A DNA stretch of 64,000 bases, from contig JAWXCI010000019.1 in NCBI GenBank assembly GCA_034408895.1, forward strand, positions 1 to 64,000, written 5' to 3'. This document shows, one piece after another, positions 35,379 through 43,612 of this stretch (positions within the stretch are counted from its first letter, which is position 1; every line of letters begins with the position of its first letter). The notes under the pieces are model-generated. The model was not told the DNA's origin and did not search any database. It saw only the letters and a list, made by a program, of their open reading frames with translations. This DNA is from UBA4660 sp034408895. GTDB taxonomy: Bacteria > Bacteroidota > Bacteroidia > Flavobacteriales_D > Sanyastnellaceae. The position numbers and the translations under genes are program-made.

Positions 35379-36818
35379 CTATTTCTTCTTCATTGCCTCG
35401 CCAAGCAAAAATTCAATGCGTTCTTCTTCTTCGCGAGCCAGTTCGGCATCCACCAGTATCCGACCCGAGTGTTCATCTACCATCACTTTTTTGCGGGATG
35501 CCACATCCATTTGCTTTTGTGGCGGAATGGTGATAAACGAACCTGCCGATGCCTCGCGCTCTATGGGCACCACCGCCAGTCCATTGCGGGAACTAGCGCG
35601 GATACGCTGATAGGCCTGGAGCAACCGCAGCTCTATAAGGCTTTGAGCCTCGGCTGATTTTGCCACCAAGAATTTTTCTTCCTTTTCGGTTTCTTTTATA
35701 ATGGCATCGAGTTCTGTTTTCTTCACCTTGAGATCGCCTTTGCGGTCTTTCATTTTGGAGTTGGAACCTTCCAGGGCTTCAGCTTTTTGCACCTTGCTCA
35801 CTGCATAGTCCTTTATCTTTTTATCGTGCAACTGGATTTCCAATTCCTGAAATTCGATCTCTTTGGAAAGTGATTCGAACTCACGATTGTTGCGCACTTT
35901 GTTCTGTTGCTCTTTGTTTTTCTTGATAAGATTTTCGGCATCTTTAATAGCCAACTTCTTGCCTGCGGTATCCTTTTCCAGCGTTTGCGTTTCTTTTTCG
36001 AGGTTGCCAATGCGGGTTTCCAGTTGTGCAATTTCATCTTCCAGGTCTTGCACTTCCAGCGGCAGTTCGCCACGCACCGATCGCATTTTGTCAATCCGCG
36101 AGTCAATCAGTTGCAGGTCGTAAAGTGCGCGAAGTTTTTGCTCCACAGTAACCCCTTTTTTCAATTCATCAGTTGTAATAGGAAATCTCATCTTGTCTTT
36201 ACTTATTGGTTCTTTCTTTATTTCTTCTTTGGCGTCCATTTGGCGCACATAAATTTTTGGCGCTTCGGCAACTTTCTTTGGAATGTAAGCCGCCTTGGGC
36301 CGATCTATCACTACCTCCTCGCCAGGCTTGGCCACGCTGGGGCGCACAGGCAGGTTGGGAATAAAATCACCGAAGTCCATCTTCGGTTTTTTAGCCATCG
36401 GTTTGGGCGGCACTATACCCGCAGGAATTCCTACTTTGGGCAGCACCTGCACTGGTGGGGCAGCCACCGGCACAGCATCAGGTTTTACTTTTTTTACAGG
36501 TTTGTCTTTTACAATCATTGCAGGTTTGGCAAGTGTTTTTTTGCCGTTATTTTTGGATGAAGAACTTTGTTCCGGTTTTACCGGTTTCGAAATTTTCGCA
36601 GGTTTTTTCACAGCACTCTTCGCTGAAGCTTTTGCGGGCTTGGAAGGTTTGGATTCCTTTGCAGCCTTTGTTGCTGTTTTCTTTTCCGGTGGTGATTTTT
36701 TTGCCGGTTTCGAAGATTTTTTTTTGATTTTAGCTGAGGCCGGTTTCTTCTTTTTTTCAGGCTTCTTCGCCTTGGCCGGTTTGTTCGCAGAACGTGATGC
36801 GGAGGGTTTTTTCGCCAT
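35379..36818 (-). CDS. Zinc-ribbon-family coiled-coil protein lacking all four zinc cysteines
   Basis: The C-terminal 260 residues belong to the C4-type zinc-ribbon protein family that usually sits next to nif3 in Bacteroidota. There is a long coiled coil (VEQKLRALYDLQLID to AIIKETEKEEKFLV), then the ribbon region ARNGLAVVP-like SSRNGLAVVPIEREASAGSF and KKVMVDEHSGRIL. In the family the ribbon reads C-G-G-C and C-E-H-C at these places; here they are S-A-G-S and D-E-H-S, so no zinc can be held. The first 220 residues are a Lys/Ala/Pro-rich low-complexity extension, not usual for the family (about 250 aa). It lies directly after nif3, 4 bp away. Confidence 0.82.
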   Translation of the reverse strand: MAKKPSASRSANKPAKAKKPEKKKKPASAKIKKKSSKPAKKSPPEKKTATKAAKESKPSKPAKASAKSAVKKPAKISKPVKPEQSSSSKNNGKKTLAKPAMIVKDKPVKKVKPDAVPVAAPPVQVLPKVGIPAGIVPPKPMAKKPKMDFGDFIPNLPVRPSVAKPGEEVVIDRPKAAYIPKKVAEAPKIYVRQMDAKEEIKKEPISKDKMRFPITTDELKKGVTVEQKLRALYDLQLIDSRIDKMRSVRGELPLEVQDLEDEIAQLETRIGNLEKETQTLEKDTAGKKLAIKDAENLIKKNKEQQNKVRNNREFESLSKEIEFQELEIQLHDKKIKDYAVSKVQKAEALEGSNSKMKDRKGDLKVKKTELDAIIKETEKEEKFLVAKSAEAQSLIELRLLQAYQRIRASSRNGLAVVPIEREASAGSFITIPPQKQMDVASRKKVMVDEHSGRILVDAELAREEEERIEFLLGEAMKKK

Positions 36819-36822
36819 GGAT

Positions 36823-37917
36823 TCAGAGATAGAGCACGGGGTTGGTAACCACCGTAGTTAAACGGGGCGCGAATGTAGGAAAATTAACATCCAACCAAAG
36901 GCGCAACAATTCCATAGTAAACTGTTCGCTTTCATAATGGCCGATATCGGCAATAACAATGCGATCATCGGCATCGAAAAACTGGTGGTATTTGAAATCG
37001 GCAGTCACCAACACATCGGCACCCGCAGCTATGGCCTGTGTCAGCAGGAAACTTCCCGACCCGCCACAAACCGCAATTCGCTTTACGTGCTGTTTGCAAA
37101 TTGCGGTGTGTCTTACACAAGAGGTCTTTATGGTTTTTTTAAGATGAAGGAGAAAATCTCTTGTCGGCATGTCGTTTTCCAGTTCGCCAACCATACCACT
37201 TCCCACATTGCGCTGTGAGTTGGCTAACGGATAAACATCATAAGCAACTTCCTGGTAGGGGTGCGATGAAATGATGGCTGAAATCACCGATGCGATTTTC
37301 CAGTTCTCTACGATTACCTCCACCCTCATTTCTTTTTCTTGATGACTCTTGCCAGGTGCTCCCACAAACGGCTGACTGTCCGCATCACCGCGAAACGTTC
37401 CCATGCCTTCAAGATTAAAACTGCACTCATCATAATTACCAATACTCCCGGCACCTGCAGCGAACATAGCTGTGCGCAGTTTATCCGCAAACGCGACAGG
37501 CACCATCACTGCAATCTTTGAAAGTGTTCCACTTTTTGGGGCAAGAATAGTAAGGTTTTTCAAACCTATTTTCTCTGCCATTATCTGGTTCACTCCATCC
37601 TGCACATTGTCAAGATTTGTGTGGATGGCATAGATAGCCACATCGTTTTTTATGGCTTTGATAACTGCACGTTCAATGTAAGTATGCCCTGAAATTTTTT
37701 TCAATCCGGAAAAAATAATAGGATGATGTGCAATTACAAGATTGCAGTCGGTGGCTATCGCCTCATCAATCACCTCCTCGGTGCTGTCGAGGCAAATGAT
37801 GGCACCGCGAATTTCCATTTCAACATGGCCTAAAAGCAAGCCGCTGTTGTCATAACTCTCCTGCAGCGCAAGGGGAGCGCGGGCTTCCAGGAAGTTGATA
37901 ATGTGCTTTAGCTTCAT
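36823..37917 (-). CDS. Nif3-like dinuclear metal centre protein
   Basis: A 364-aa protein of the NIF3/YqfO family (GTP cyclohydrolase 1 type 2 homologue). LQESYDNSGLLLG, NLVIAHHPIIFSGLKKI, IAIYAIHTNLDNVQDGVN-like DVAIYAIHTNLDNVQ and the C-terminal VLVTADFKYHQFFDADDRIVIADIGHYESEQ carry the metal-binding histidines, aspartates and glutamate. A PII/CutA-like insert (VEVIVENWKIASVISAIISSHPYQEVAYDVYPL) lies in the middle, giving the longer YqfO form. The start at 37917 leaves a 27-bp divergent gap to lpxK. It is co-transcribed with the zinc-ribbon-family gene. Confidence 0.9.
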   Translation of the reverse strand: MKLKHIINFLEARAPLALQESYDNSGLLLGHVEMEIRGAIICLDSTEEVIDEAIATDCNLVIAHHPIIFSGLKKISGHTYIERAVIKAIKNDVAIYAIHTNLDNVQDGVNQIMAEKIGLKNLTILAPKSGTLSKIAVMVPVAFADKLRTAMFAAGAGSIGNYDECSFNLEGMGTFRGDADSQPFVGAPGKSHQEKEMRVEVIVENWKIASVISAIISSHPYQEVAYDVYPLANSQRNVGSGMVGELENDMPTRDFLLHLKKTIKTSCVRHTAICKQHVKRIAVCGGSGSFLLTQAIAAGADVLVTADFKYHQFFDADDRIVIADIGHYESEQFTMELLRLWLDVNFPTFAPRLTTVVTNPVLYL

Positions 37918-37921
37918 GTCT

Positions 37922-37940
37922 TTTCTTTGGCCCAAAGAAA
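37922..37940. promoter_or_regulatory. 19-bp palindrome in the 27-bp divergent spacer
   Basis: TTTCTTTGG-C-CCAAAGAAA is a perfect inverted repeat and fills most of the space between the nif3 and lpxK start codons. The gap is too short for two complete promoters, so transcription of each gene probably begins within the other's coding region or from this site. Confidence 0.5.
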
Positions 37941-37944
37941 CACC

Positions 37945-38976
37945 ATGACTGCGCTTAGGTATTTGCTCCTGCCCATTTCCATTATCTATAGTTGGGTGGT
38001 GTGGCTGCGCAATCGTTTCTTCGATTGGGGAATTTTCAAAAGTGAAAAAGGAGAAATAAAAACCATAGTCATCGGAAATTTATCCGTGGGCGGAACCGGC
38101 AAAACCCCGCACGTGGAATTTATAGTCCGGCATCTTCAGGAGCAAATAAGCCTTGCCATTCTTTCCCGCGGCTACGGCAGAACCACCAAAGGTTTTGTTT
38201 TGGCAGATGGAAATGCAACAGCCGATAAGCTGGGCGATGAGCCTATGCAGATCCACCATAAATTCCCAACCGTTCCACTTGCAGTTTGCGCCAACAGGCT
38301 TGAAGGAATAAAAGAACTGAAAAAACTTTTTCCCCAAACACGTTTAGTAATTCTTGATGATGCCATCCAGCACCGCAGGTTGCGAGGTGATAAAAACATT
38401 TTGCTTACAGATTATTCCAACCCTTACTTCCGAGACCTGATGTTGCCCACCGGAACCCTGCGCGACAACCGCAGAGAAAATCGCAGGGCGCAAATCATCA
38501 TGGTGACCAAGTGTCCCCATGATTTGAGCGAATCACAGCGTGATGCATTCATCCGGAACATTCACCCTAATAGTCATCAGGAAGTTGTTTTTTCCACCTA
38601 TAAATATGGCACACCAGTTCAATTCTCCGGTCCGCCTTTATTATTGAAGGATGGTGCTGACATCATGGGGTTTTCCGGAATAGCCAACCCTGCATCGTTC
38701 CACTCGTTTATATTCAGGCAGTATTCTCTTAAAAGATTCAAAATTTACCCTGATCACCACCGCTATTCCAAGCGTGACCTTCGCAACCTGCATAGTGCTT
38801 ACATTACATTTGCCGCCCTTTTACAGGGACTGGTAACCACGGAGAAGGATGCGACACGCCTTGGTTCCCTCCTGATGACAAATGAATTTAAACAAGTACC
38901 CATGTTTTTTATCCCTGTGGAAGTAAAACTGCTTCACTCTCCCGAAAATTTCTTCGAATGGTTGACCAAAGAATGA
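37945..38976 (+). CDS. lpxK: Tetraacyldisaccharide 4'-kinase
   Basis: A 343-aa membrane-associated kinase that phosphorylates the 4' position of the lipid A precursor. The N-terminal membrane anchor (ALRYLLLPISIIYSWVVWLRN) is followed by the P-loop GNLSVGGTGKTP (about residue 45), LSRGYGRTTKGF, DEPMQIHHKFP, VILDDAIQHR (usually LDDAFQHR) and TLRDNRRENRRA. The ATG at 37945 matches the family. It is divergent from nif3 and followed by a TlpA gene. Confidence 0.93.
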   Translation: MTALRYLLLPISIIYSWVVWLRNRFFDWGIFKSEKGEIKTIVIGNLSVGGTGKTPHVEFIVRHLQEQISLAILSRGYGRTTKGFVLADGNATADKLGDEPMQIHHKFPTVPLAVCANRLEGIKELKKLFPQTRLVILDDAIQHRRLRGDKNILLTDYSNPYFRDLMLPTGTLRDNRRENRRAQIIMVTKCPHDLSESQRDAFIRNIHPNSHQEVVFSTYKYGTPVQFSGPPLLLKDGADIMGFSGIANPASFHSFIFRQYSLKRFKIYPDHHRYSKRDLRNLHSAYITFAALLQGLVTTEKDATRLGSLLMTNEFKQVPMFFIPVEVKLLHSPENFFEWLTKE

Positions 38977-39052
38977 CCGAGCACTATTGTAAAGAATCGT
39001 ACAACACACTGAGTAAATAATGATGGAATAAAACATTAAGAACGACAAGAAA

Positions 39053-40309
39053 ATGATGAAGAATAGATTAATGATTTCAGCGCTTGCGATGGTAAGCGCT
39101 ATGGGCTGCGGAACCGATGGAATTAAAAACACCATAAGCGGAACTATAAAAGGTGGCGAAGGAAAAACCATTTACCTGGAACACCTTCTCAACAACCGGC
39201 CAGTGAAAACCGACAGTGCAAGCATTGGTGATGACGGAAAATTTTTGCTCACTCTGAACGAACCGCTGGAGTTGAATTACTATGTGGTGAGTATTGACAA
39301 GGAACATTTTGTTTTACTCATAACCGATAGTACCGAAACCCCAGAAGTGGAAGCCGATTTTGAAAACATGAGGTTCGGTGCCGCCATCAGCGGATCGGAA
39401 AACAGCGAGAAACTTGCATCACTCTATTCCGGCATGGAAGGCTTTGTGACCAGGATCGAAGACATCATGAAGAAAAGCAAGTCACCCGAAACCAGCGAAG
39501 CTGCCATGGAGCAGCTCAAGTCGGATTACACACAGGTTCAAAAGGAGAAAAGTGATTACTGTAAAACCTGGCTTGCCAATAATTCCACTTCGCCTGCGGC
39601 ACTGGCCGCCTTGTTCGAACTGGATATACGCACGAACCTGGATGAATTCAAAAAGGTGCATAATGAATTGCAAAACAGTTTTGGTCACTCTGCCTATTTC
39701 AAAGAAGTAGCAAAAAGAATTGATGAACAAGAGCGTTCCAATGCCCAGCCCAGGGAGCCGGTCCAGAATCCGGATATGCCACAGCAGCCCTCCGCCATGA
39801 ACGACCAGGTTCAAAAACAAATGCAGCAACAACAAATGCAGCAGCAACAAAAGCAACAACAGCAACAGCAAGGAGGAGTGCAGATTGGTATGAAAGCTCC
39901 TGAAATTGCAGACAAATCGCCTGATGGAAAAATGTACAAACTCAGCGATCAGAAAGGAAAAGTGGTATTACTTGATTTCTGGGCTTCATGGTGTGGTCCA
40001 TGCCGTAAGGAAAATCCATCAGTGGTGGCTGCCTACAACAAATACAAAAAAGAAGGTTTTGAAGTTTTTTCGGTTTCGTTGGACAATAATGTGGACAGGT
40101 GGAAGCAAGCCATTGCTCAGGACGGTTTAATCTGGCCTTACCATGTTAGCGATCTCAAACAGTGGAGTAGTGTCCATTCAGCAGCTTACGGTGTTCGCAG
40201 TATTCCATCGCCCTTCCTCATTGGCAAGGACGGAAAGGTGATAGCCAATGCCAGCACACTGCGCGGACCCGGACTCGAAGCAGAATTGGAAAAGATTTTC
40301 GGACATTGA
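39053..40309 (+). CDS. TlpA-family thiol-disulfide oxidoreductase with DUF4369 and Gln-rich linker
   Basis: A 418-aa lipoprotein (signal ending VSAMGC). Residues about 25-110 are a DUF4369 domain (ISGTIKGGEGKTIYLEHL). A helical middle section follows. Then comes a linker of about 45 residues that is very rich in Gln with Met (near residues 250-280), and a thioredoxin domain with the redox motif FWASWCGPCRKENPS. The cis-proline loop reads SIPSPFLIG. It probably reduces or isomerises disulfides in the periplasm. The glutamine run is unusual for the family. Confidence 0.88.
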   Translation: MMKNRLMISALAMVSAMGCGTDGIKNTISGTIKGGEGKTIYLEHLLNNRPVKTDSASIGDDGKFLLTLNEPLELNYYVVSIDKEHFVLLITDSTETPEVEADFENMRFGAAISGSENSEKLASLYSGMEGFVTRIEDIMKKSKSPETSEAAMEQLKSDYTQVQKEKSDYCKTWLANNSTSPAALAALFELDIRTNLDEFKKVHNELQNSFGHSAYFKEVAKRIDEQERSNAQPREPVQNPDMPQQPSAMNDQVQKQMQQQQMQQQQKQQQQQQGGVQIGMKAPEIADKSPDGKMYKLSDQKGKVVLLDFWASWCGPCRKENPSVVAAYNKYKKEGFEVFSVSLDNNVDRWKQAIAQDGLIWPYHVSDLKQWSSVHSAAYGVRSIPSPFLIGKDGKVIANASTLRGPGLEAELEKIFGH

Positions 40310-40322
40310 TTTTTTAGTCCAT

Positions 40323-40361
40323 AAAAAAACGGTCACGCGATAAAGTGTGGCGGTTTTTTTT
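40323..40361 (+). terminator. Terminator of the TlpA gene
   Basis: AAAAAACGGTCAC and GTGTGGCGGTTTTTT pair with small internal mismatches around GCGATAAA, followed by a long T-run. It lies 14 bp after the stop. Confidence 0.7.
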
Positions 40362-40754
40362 TGCTCTTTCGCGATACCTTAACAAATGAGTGAGGCGAGT
40401 TGAAATTACTTGCGAGGCCACCAAGACCCCATGGCGAGTAGTTAAGCGAAGGCCAAACCATTTATTAAACGTAAATTGCTCAGAGAATTTTCAGTGGAAA
40501 AAAAGAAAGAGGGCAGCGTTTTAAACCCTAGACCACCAAGCTGCCCCCCTCTATACACTTCATGGAAGTGCAATCATAAATTATTTTAGTTCGTTGGAAA
40601 GTGGTATGCATGTATCTACGAAGCAGATGCACCCCGTGGATTTGTCCCGTATTGAGTTCTAAAAAAATAATGTATTGATGAAGGAAGAAAAATCCTTCTG
40701 CGTATCTACGCTATTCGCTGGTCTTCGATTTCTAATCTCCAGATTTCCCAGCCC
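40362..40754. other. 393-bp gap holding two hairpins, possible small RNA
   Basis: GGGCAGC (40511-40517) and GCTGCCC (40540-40546) can pair across a 22-base loop. Ten bases later CACTTC-ATG-GAAGTG (40556-40570) makes a second perfect hairpin. ORFs here are short and random. The rest of the gap shows nothing recognisable. Confidence 0.3.
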
Positions 40755-41558
40755 TTAAACATTCCCCACCACGTACATCAATTCCATAGTTGGAGCCGCG
40801 CTTCCTCCCATCTTTTCAAGAGTAACTGCGAACGCTTGCGGTGCAGTGAAAGTTTTCATTTTCTGCATGGTATCGGTTACCTCAAACACACCTGCATCCA
40901 CGGGTGCTCCATCCACTATGGCCCACAGTTGATATTGATGATTTTGCGCAGGCATTGGAAGTGAATTTACAGCCAGGTAAACTTGCGATGATTGTTTGTT
41001 CCAATACACCGTGGCTTTCGATTGTGGTGAAATGGCAAGTCCGCCCATCGTGATTTTTGCAGTAGCAGTGTCGCTCATAAAGGCAAGCATACCCTGTGCT
41101 TCACTCAAACTTGTTTTGGTGATTTCAACATCGCTGGCCAGGGTGGAACTTTCGGTTTGCAATGCGATGATGCGCTGGTTGGCATCGTTGTATTCATTAT
41201 AAAGAAACACATTGGCCGCTCCGCTTCCAATCAGCAGAGCAATGGAAGCAGCAGCAAGCCAATTAAACCGAGTCTCATTCACCACTTTTGATGTTGAAGA
41301 TGAATGAAGGTCCACCACTCTTCCCTCGCGCCTGGTGTCAGTAATTGCAGCCAAAACTTTGTCCTTTAAATGCACTGGGGGCTCCGTTGCACAGGCAAAG
41401 GCCAACTCTTCCAGGCTTTGTTCAATGGCTGAAAGCTCTGCAACTAATTCCGGATATTGAGCAACGAGTTTCTCCACTTCTGCTCTTTCGGCAGGTGTGC
41501 AAAGTCCCATTGCGTAGGTCTCCAGTATTCCTGATTCTATGTATTCTTTAACATTCAC
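40755..41558 (-). CDS. Anti-sigma factor, RskA-like
   Basis: A 267-aa single-pass membrane protein. The N-terminus (EYIESGILETYAMGLCTPAERAEVEKL) is a zinc-free anti-sigma domain, followed by a transmembrane helix near residue 105 (WLAAASIALLIGSGAANVFLY) and an extracytoplasmic RskA domain (AVYWNKQSSQVYLAVNSLPMP, YQLWAIVDGAPVDAGVFEV). It inhibits the ECF sigma factor encoded just upstream; the two genes overlap by 4 bp. The inducing signal is unknown. Confidence 0.9.
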   Translation of the reverse strand: MNVKEYIESGILETYAMGLCTPAERAEVEKLVAQYPELVAELSAIEQSLEELAFACATEPPVHLKDKVLAAITDTRREGRVVDLHSSSTSKVVNETRFNWLAAASIALLIGSGAANVFLYNEYNDANQRIIALQTESSTLASDVEITKTSLSEAQGMLAFMSDTATAKITMGGLAISPQSKATVYWNKQSSQVYLAVNSLPMPAQNHQYQLWAIVDGAPVDAGVFEVTDTMQKMKTFTAPQAFAVTLEKMGGSAAPTMELMYVVGNV

Positions 41559-42115
41559 CTTAATGGAATATCGAACGTTTCTCTCAATTTTATCAATGCA
41601 CTTCGTGAACGTGTTTTTACTGTTCCCAGAGGTATATTCAATTCCTTGGACACTTCATCCTGGGAGTATCCGCGGAAATACATCATATCGATTATCACTT
41701 TTTGCTCGGGTTGGAGTTTGTTTACCTGATCGTTCATATCCAACGTTTCCACAGCTGTGGTGGTGCTCACCTTTCGATTGACAATACCTACGCTATTATC
41801 CAGCTTTTGGATTTTTGATTGTGCTTTTGCATAGCTGGAGCGGGTGGAATCAATAGCGGTGTTGCGCGCAATGTTGAGCATCCAGGTAAATAGTCTCCCT
41901 TTGGATGAATCGTAGTTGGAACTTTTCTGCCAGATTTTTACGAATGCATCCTGAAGCACGTCCTCTGCAATTTCCACATCGTTCACAATCCGCTTTACTA
42001 TTCCAAAGAGGGCCCTTGAAAAATGATCGTACAGATGAGCAAAGCTCTCTGGTTTTCCTTCCATGAGAAGGGCCACTAGTTCTGATTCATTGCGAGCTAT
42101 TTTCAGCGAAGGCAT
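41555..42115 (-). CDS. ECF RNA polymerase sigma factor
   Basis: A 186-aa sigma-70 family factor of the ECF group. Region 2 (FAHLYDHFSRALFGIVKRIVNDVEIAEDVLQDAFVKIWQ, with the usual RLFTWMLNIARNTAID) recognises the -10 element and region 4 (LQPEQKVIIDMMYFRGYSQDEVSKELNIPLGTVKTRSRSALIKLR) binds the -35. The start is the ATG at 42115. The adjacent RskA-like gene encodes its anti-sigma factor. Confidence 0.94.
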   Translation of the reverse strand: MPSLKIARNESELVALLMEGKPESFAHLYDHFSRALFGIVKRIVNDVEIAEDVLQDAFVKIWQKSSNYDSSKGRLFTWMLNIARNTAIDSTRSSYAKAQSKIQKLDNSVGIVNRKVSTTTAVETLDMNDQVNKLQPEQKVIIDMMYFRGYSQDEVSKELNIPLGTVKTRSRSALIKLRETFDIPLR

Positions 42116-42283
42116 TTGCAGTGTCGAATTTCTTCCGGGGCGAATTTATCTAAATGGAAAGAACTGAACGAAGATTTCAGTTCAATGCGAAATCAACAAC
42201 GCAATCTTTAATACTGCATCAAATTCACTTGACATTAGCCCGGCTCTTTTTCTACTATTGTATTTCATTAATAATTCAAAGCT

Positions 42284-42385
42284 ATGTCAAAATCCAAAGA
42301 CACCAAGAAGGAAACGAAAAAACAACCCGTCAAATCGAAGAAAGACAAGAAAGCTGAGAAGCAGGCCAAGAAACCAAAGTATTGA
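42284..42385 (+). CDS. Tiny lysine-rich protein, 33 aa
   Basis: ATG at 42284 (MSKSKDTKKETKKQP) gives a 33-residue product, 16 of them lysine, ending KKPKY. The frame is followed 23 bp later by a good terminator on the same strand and sits in the 349-bp gap between two minus-strand genes, which supports it being a real transcription unit. Such lysine-rich micro-proteins are common in this phylum; an RNA- or ribosome-binding role would be a guess. Confidence 0.5.
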   Translation: MSKSKDTKKETKKQPVKSKKDKKAEKQAKKPKY

Positions 42386-42407
42386 TGGATGTTTTTCTTG
42401 AGGAAAC

Positions 42408-42440
42408 AGGCCGTTGCGCAAATGCTCAATGGCCTTTTTT
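42408..42440 (+). terminator. Terminator after the lysine-rich ORF
   Basis: AGGCCGTTG and CAATGGCCT pair around CGCAAATGCT, followed by TTTTT. Confidence 0.75.
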
Positions 42441-42464
42441 GTGGAATGAAATTCAGAACGAGGC

Positions 42465-43553
42465 CTAATTCTGTTTATCGTAATTCACCAGCACACTGTC
42501 TGATGTGGGATGCGATTGACAGGTGAGAATAAATCCCGCCTCCACTTCTCCGGGTTCAAGTGCGTAGTTAACATCCATTTCAACGGTGCCTTTGGAGAGG
42601 TGAGCACGGCAGGTGCAGCACATACCTCCCTTGCATGAAAAAGGAATGTCGAGACCATGAGCCTGGGCTGCATCAAGAATGGCTGCTCCCTGCACCGGCA
42701 TATTAAACTTGGTTTCTACTCCATCGAGTACAATGGTGACATGGCATATTTTTTCAGATGTCTGCCGTTTTTCCTCAGCGGGTTTTGCTGCTATCAATGC
42801 AGCCTGTTCTGGTGTGGTGAAAAGCTCGAAATGGATATTCTCTTTTGCAATTCCCATTTCGGTTGCAAAATCTTTCACTGCATGAATCATAGGCTCGGGG
42901 CCGCACACAAAAACTTCATCAGTATGCTTGAAATCAATAAATGATTGGGAAAACCCTTCCAGTTTTTCACGGTCAATTCTACCATGGAACAATTCAAGGT
43001 CGTTGGGTTCGGCACTCAATACATGAAACAAACGGAACCGCCCGAAGTAGCGGTCTTTAAGGTCTTCCAGTTCTTCGCGGAAGATGATGGAGTTGAACCA
43101 ACGGTTGCCGAAGATGAGTGTGACCTCGCTCTGTTGTTCGGTTTTTAAAACGGATTTGGCTATGGAAATAATGGGCGTTATGCCGCTGCCTGCTGCAACC
43201 AGCAGATAGTTTTTTTTCGCTGTTGAATTCAGTTCAGTTGTGAAATGTCCAGTAGGTGTCATCACCTGAATTTCATCTCCCGCTTTCAAATGATGACTGA
43301 CCCACGATGAAAAAATTCCGTCATCCACTTCTTTCACTGCTACCCTAAGTGGGGTTTCTCCAATTCCGCTGCAAATGCTGTAAGACCTCCGCAAGTCTTC
43401 ACCATTAATAAAAGCGCGCAGCGTGAGGTATTGGCCGTGCTTGAATTGGTAAACATCCTTATGCTCAGCAGGAATTTGAAAGGCAATGGAAACGCAATCT
43501 TTTGTTTCGCGCCTGACTTCCGCAACACGCAGGGCGTGGAATTTTGGTCTCAT
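42465..43553 (-). CDS. Flavin/2Fe-2S oxidoreductase, PaaE-like
   Basis: A 362-aa reductase with an FAD-binding domain (RRSYSICSGIGETPLRVAVK), an NAD(P)H domain (LLVAAGSGITPIISIAKS, DEVFVCGPEPMIHAVK) and a C-terminal plant-type [2Fe-2S] ferredoxin with CKGGMCCTC and ILTCQSHP. This is the architecture of PaaE and of reductases of two-component oxygenases, delivering electrons from NAD(P)H. It lies 59 bp after the Rieske oxygenase gene on the same strand and is most likely its partner. A shorter ferredoxin at 57382 resembles its C-terminus. Confidence 0.86.
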   Translation of the reverse strand: MRPKFHALRVAEVRRETKDCVSIAFQIPAEHKDVYQFKHGQYLTLRAFINGEDLRRSYSICSGIGETPLRVAVKEVDDGIFSSWVSHHLKAGDEIQVMTPTGHFTTELNSTAKKNYLLVAAGSGITPIISIAKSVLKTEQQSEVTLIFGNRWFNSIIFREELEDLKDRYFGRFRLFHVLSAEPNDLELFHGRIDREKLEGFSQSFIDFKHTDEVFVCGPEPMIHAVKDFATEMGIAKENIHFELFTTPEQAALIAAKPAEEKRQTSEKICHVTIVLDGVETKFNMPVQGAAILDAAQAHGLDIPFSCKGGMCCTCRAHLSKGTVEMDVNYALEPGEVEAGFILTCQSHPTSDSVLVNYDKQN

Positions 43554-43563
43554 ACTCTTGTGG

Positions 43564-43571
43564 CAAATCTA
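43564..43571 (-). promoter_or_regulatory. -7 box before the PaaE-like reductase
   Basis: On the minus strand this reads TAGATTTG, matching TAnnTTTG, 11 bp before the start codon. This suggests a separate promoter with a very short leader, between the Rieske gene and the reductase gene. Confidence 0.5.
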
Positions 43572-43612
43572 GTCGTGGCCTTTTCAATCCATAGCCACAA
43601 ATTCACTTTCGG

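Noticed and set aside
35416..36861. Plus-strand frames rich in Phe and Gly opposite the Lys/Ala/Pro-rich protein
   Set aside because: Their composition is the complement of the low-complexity coding strand.
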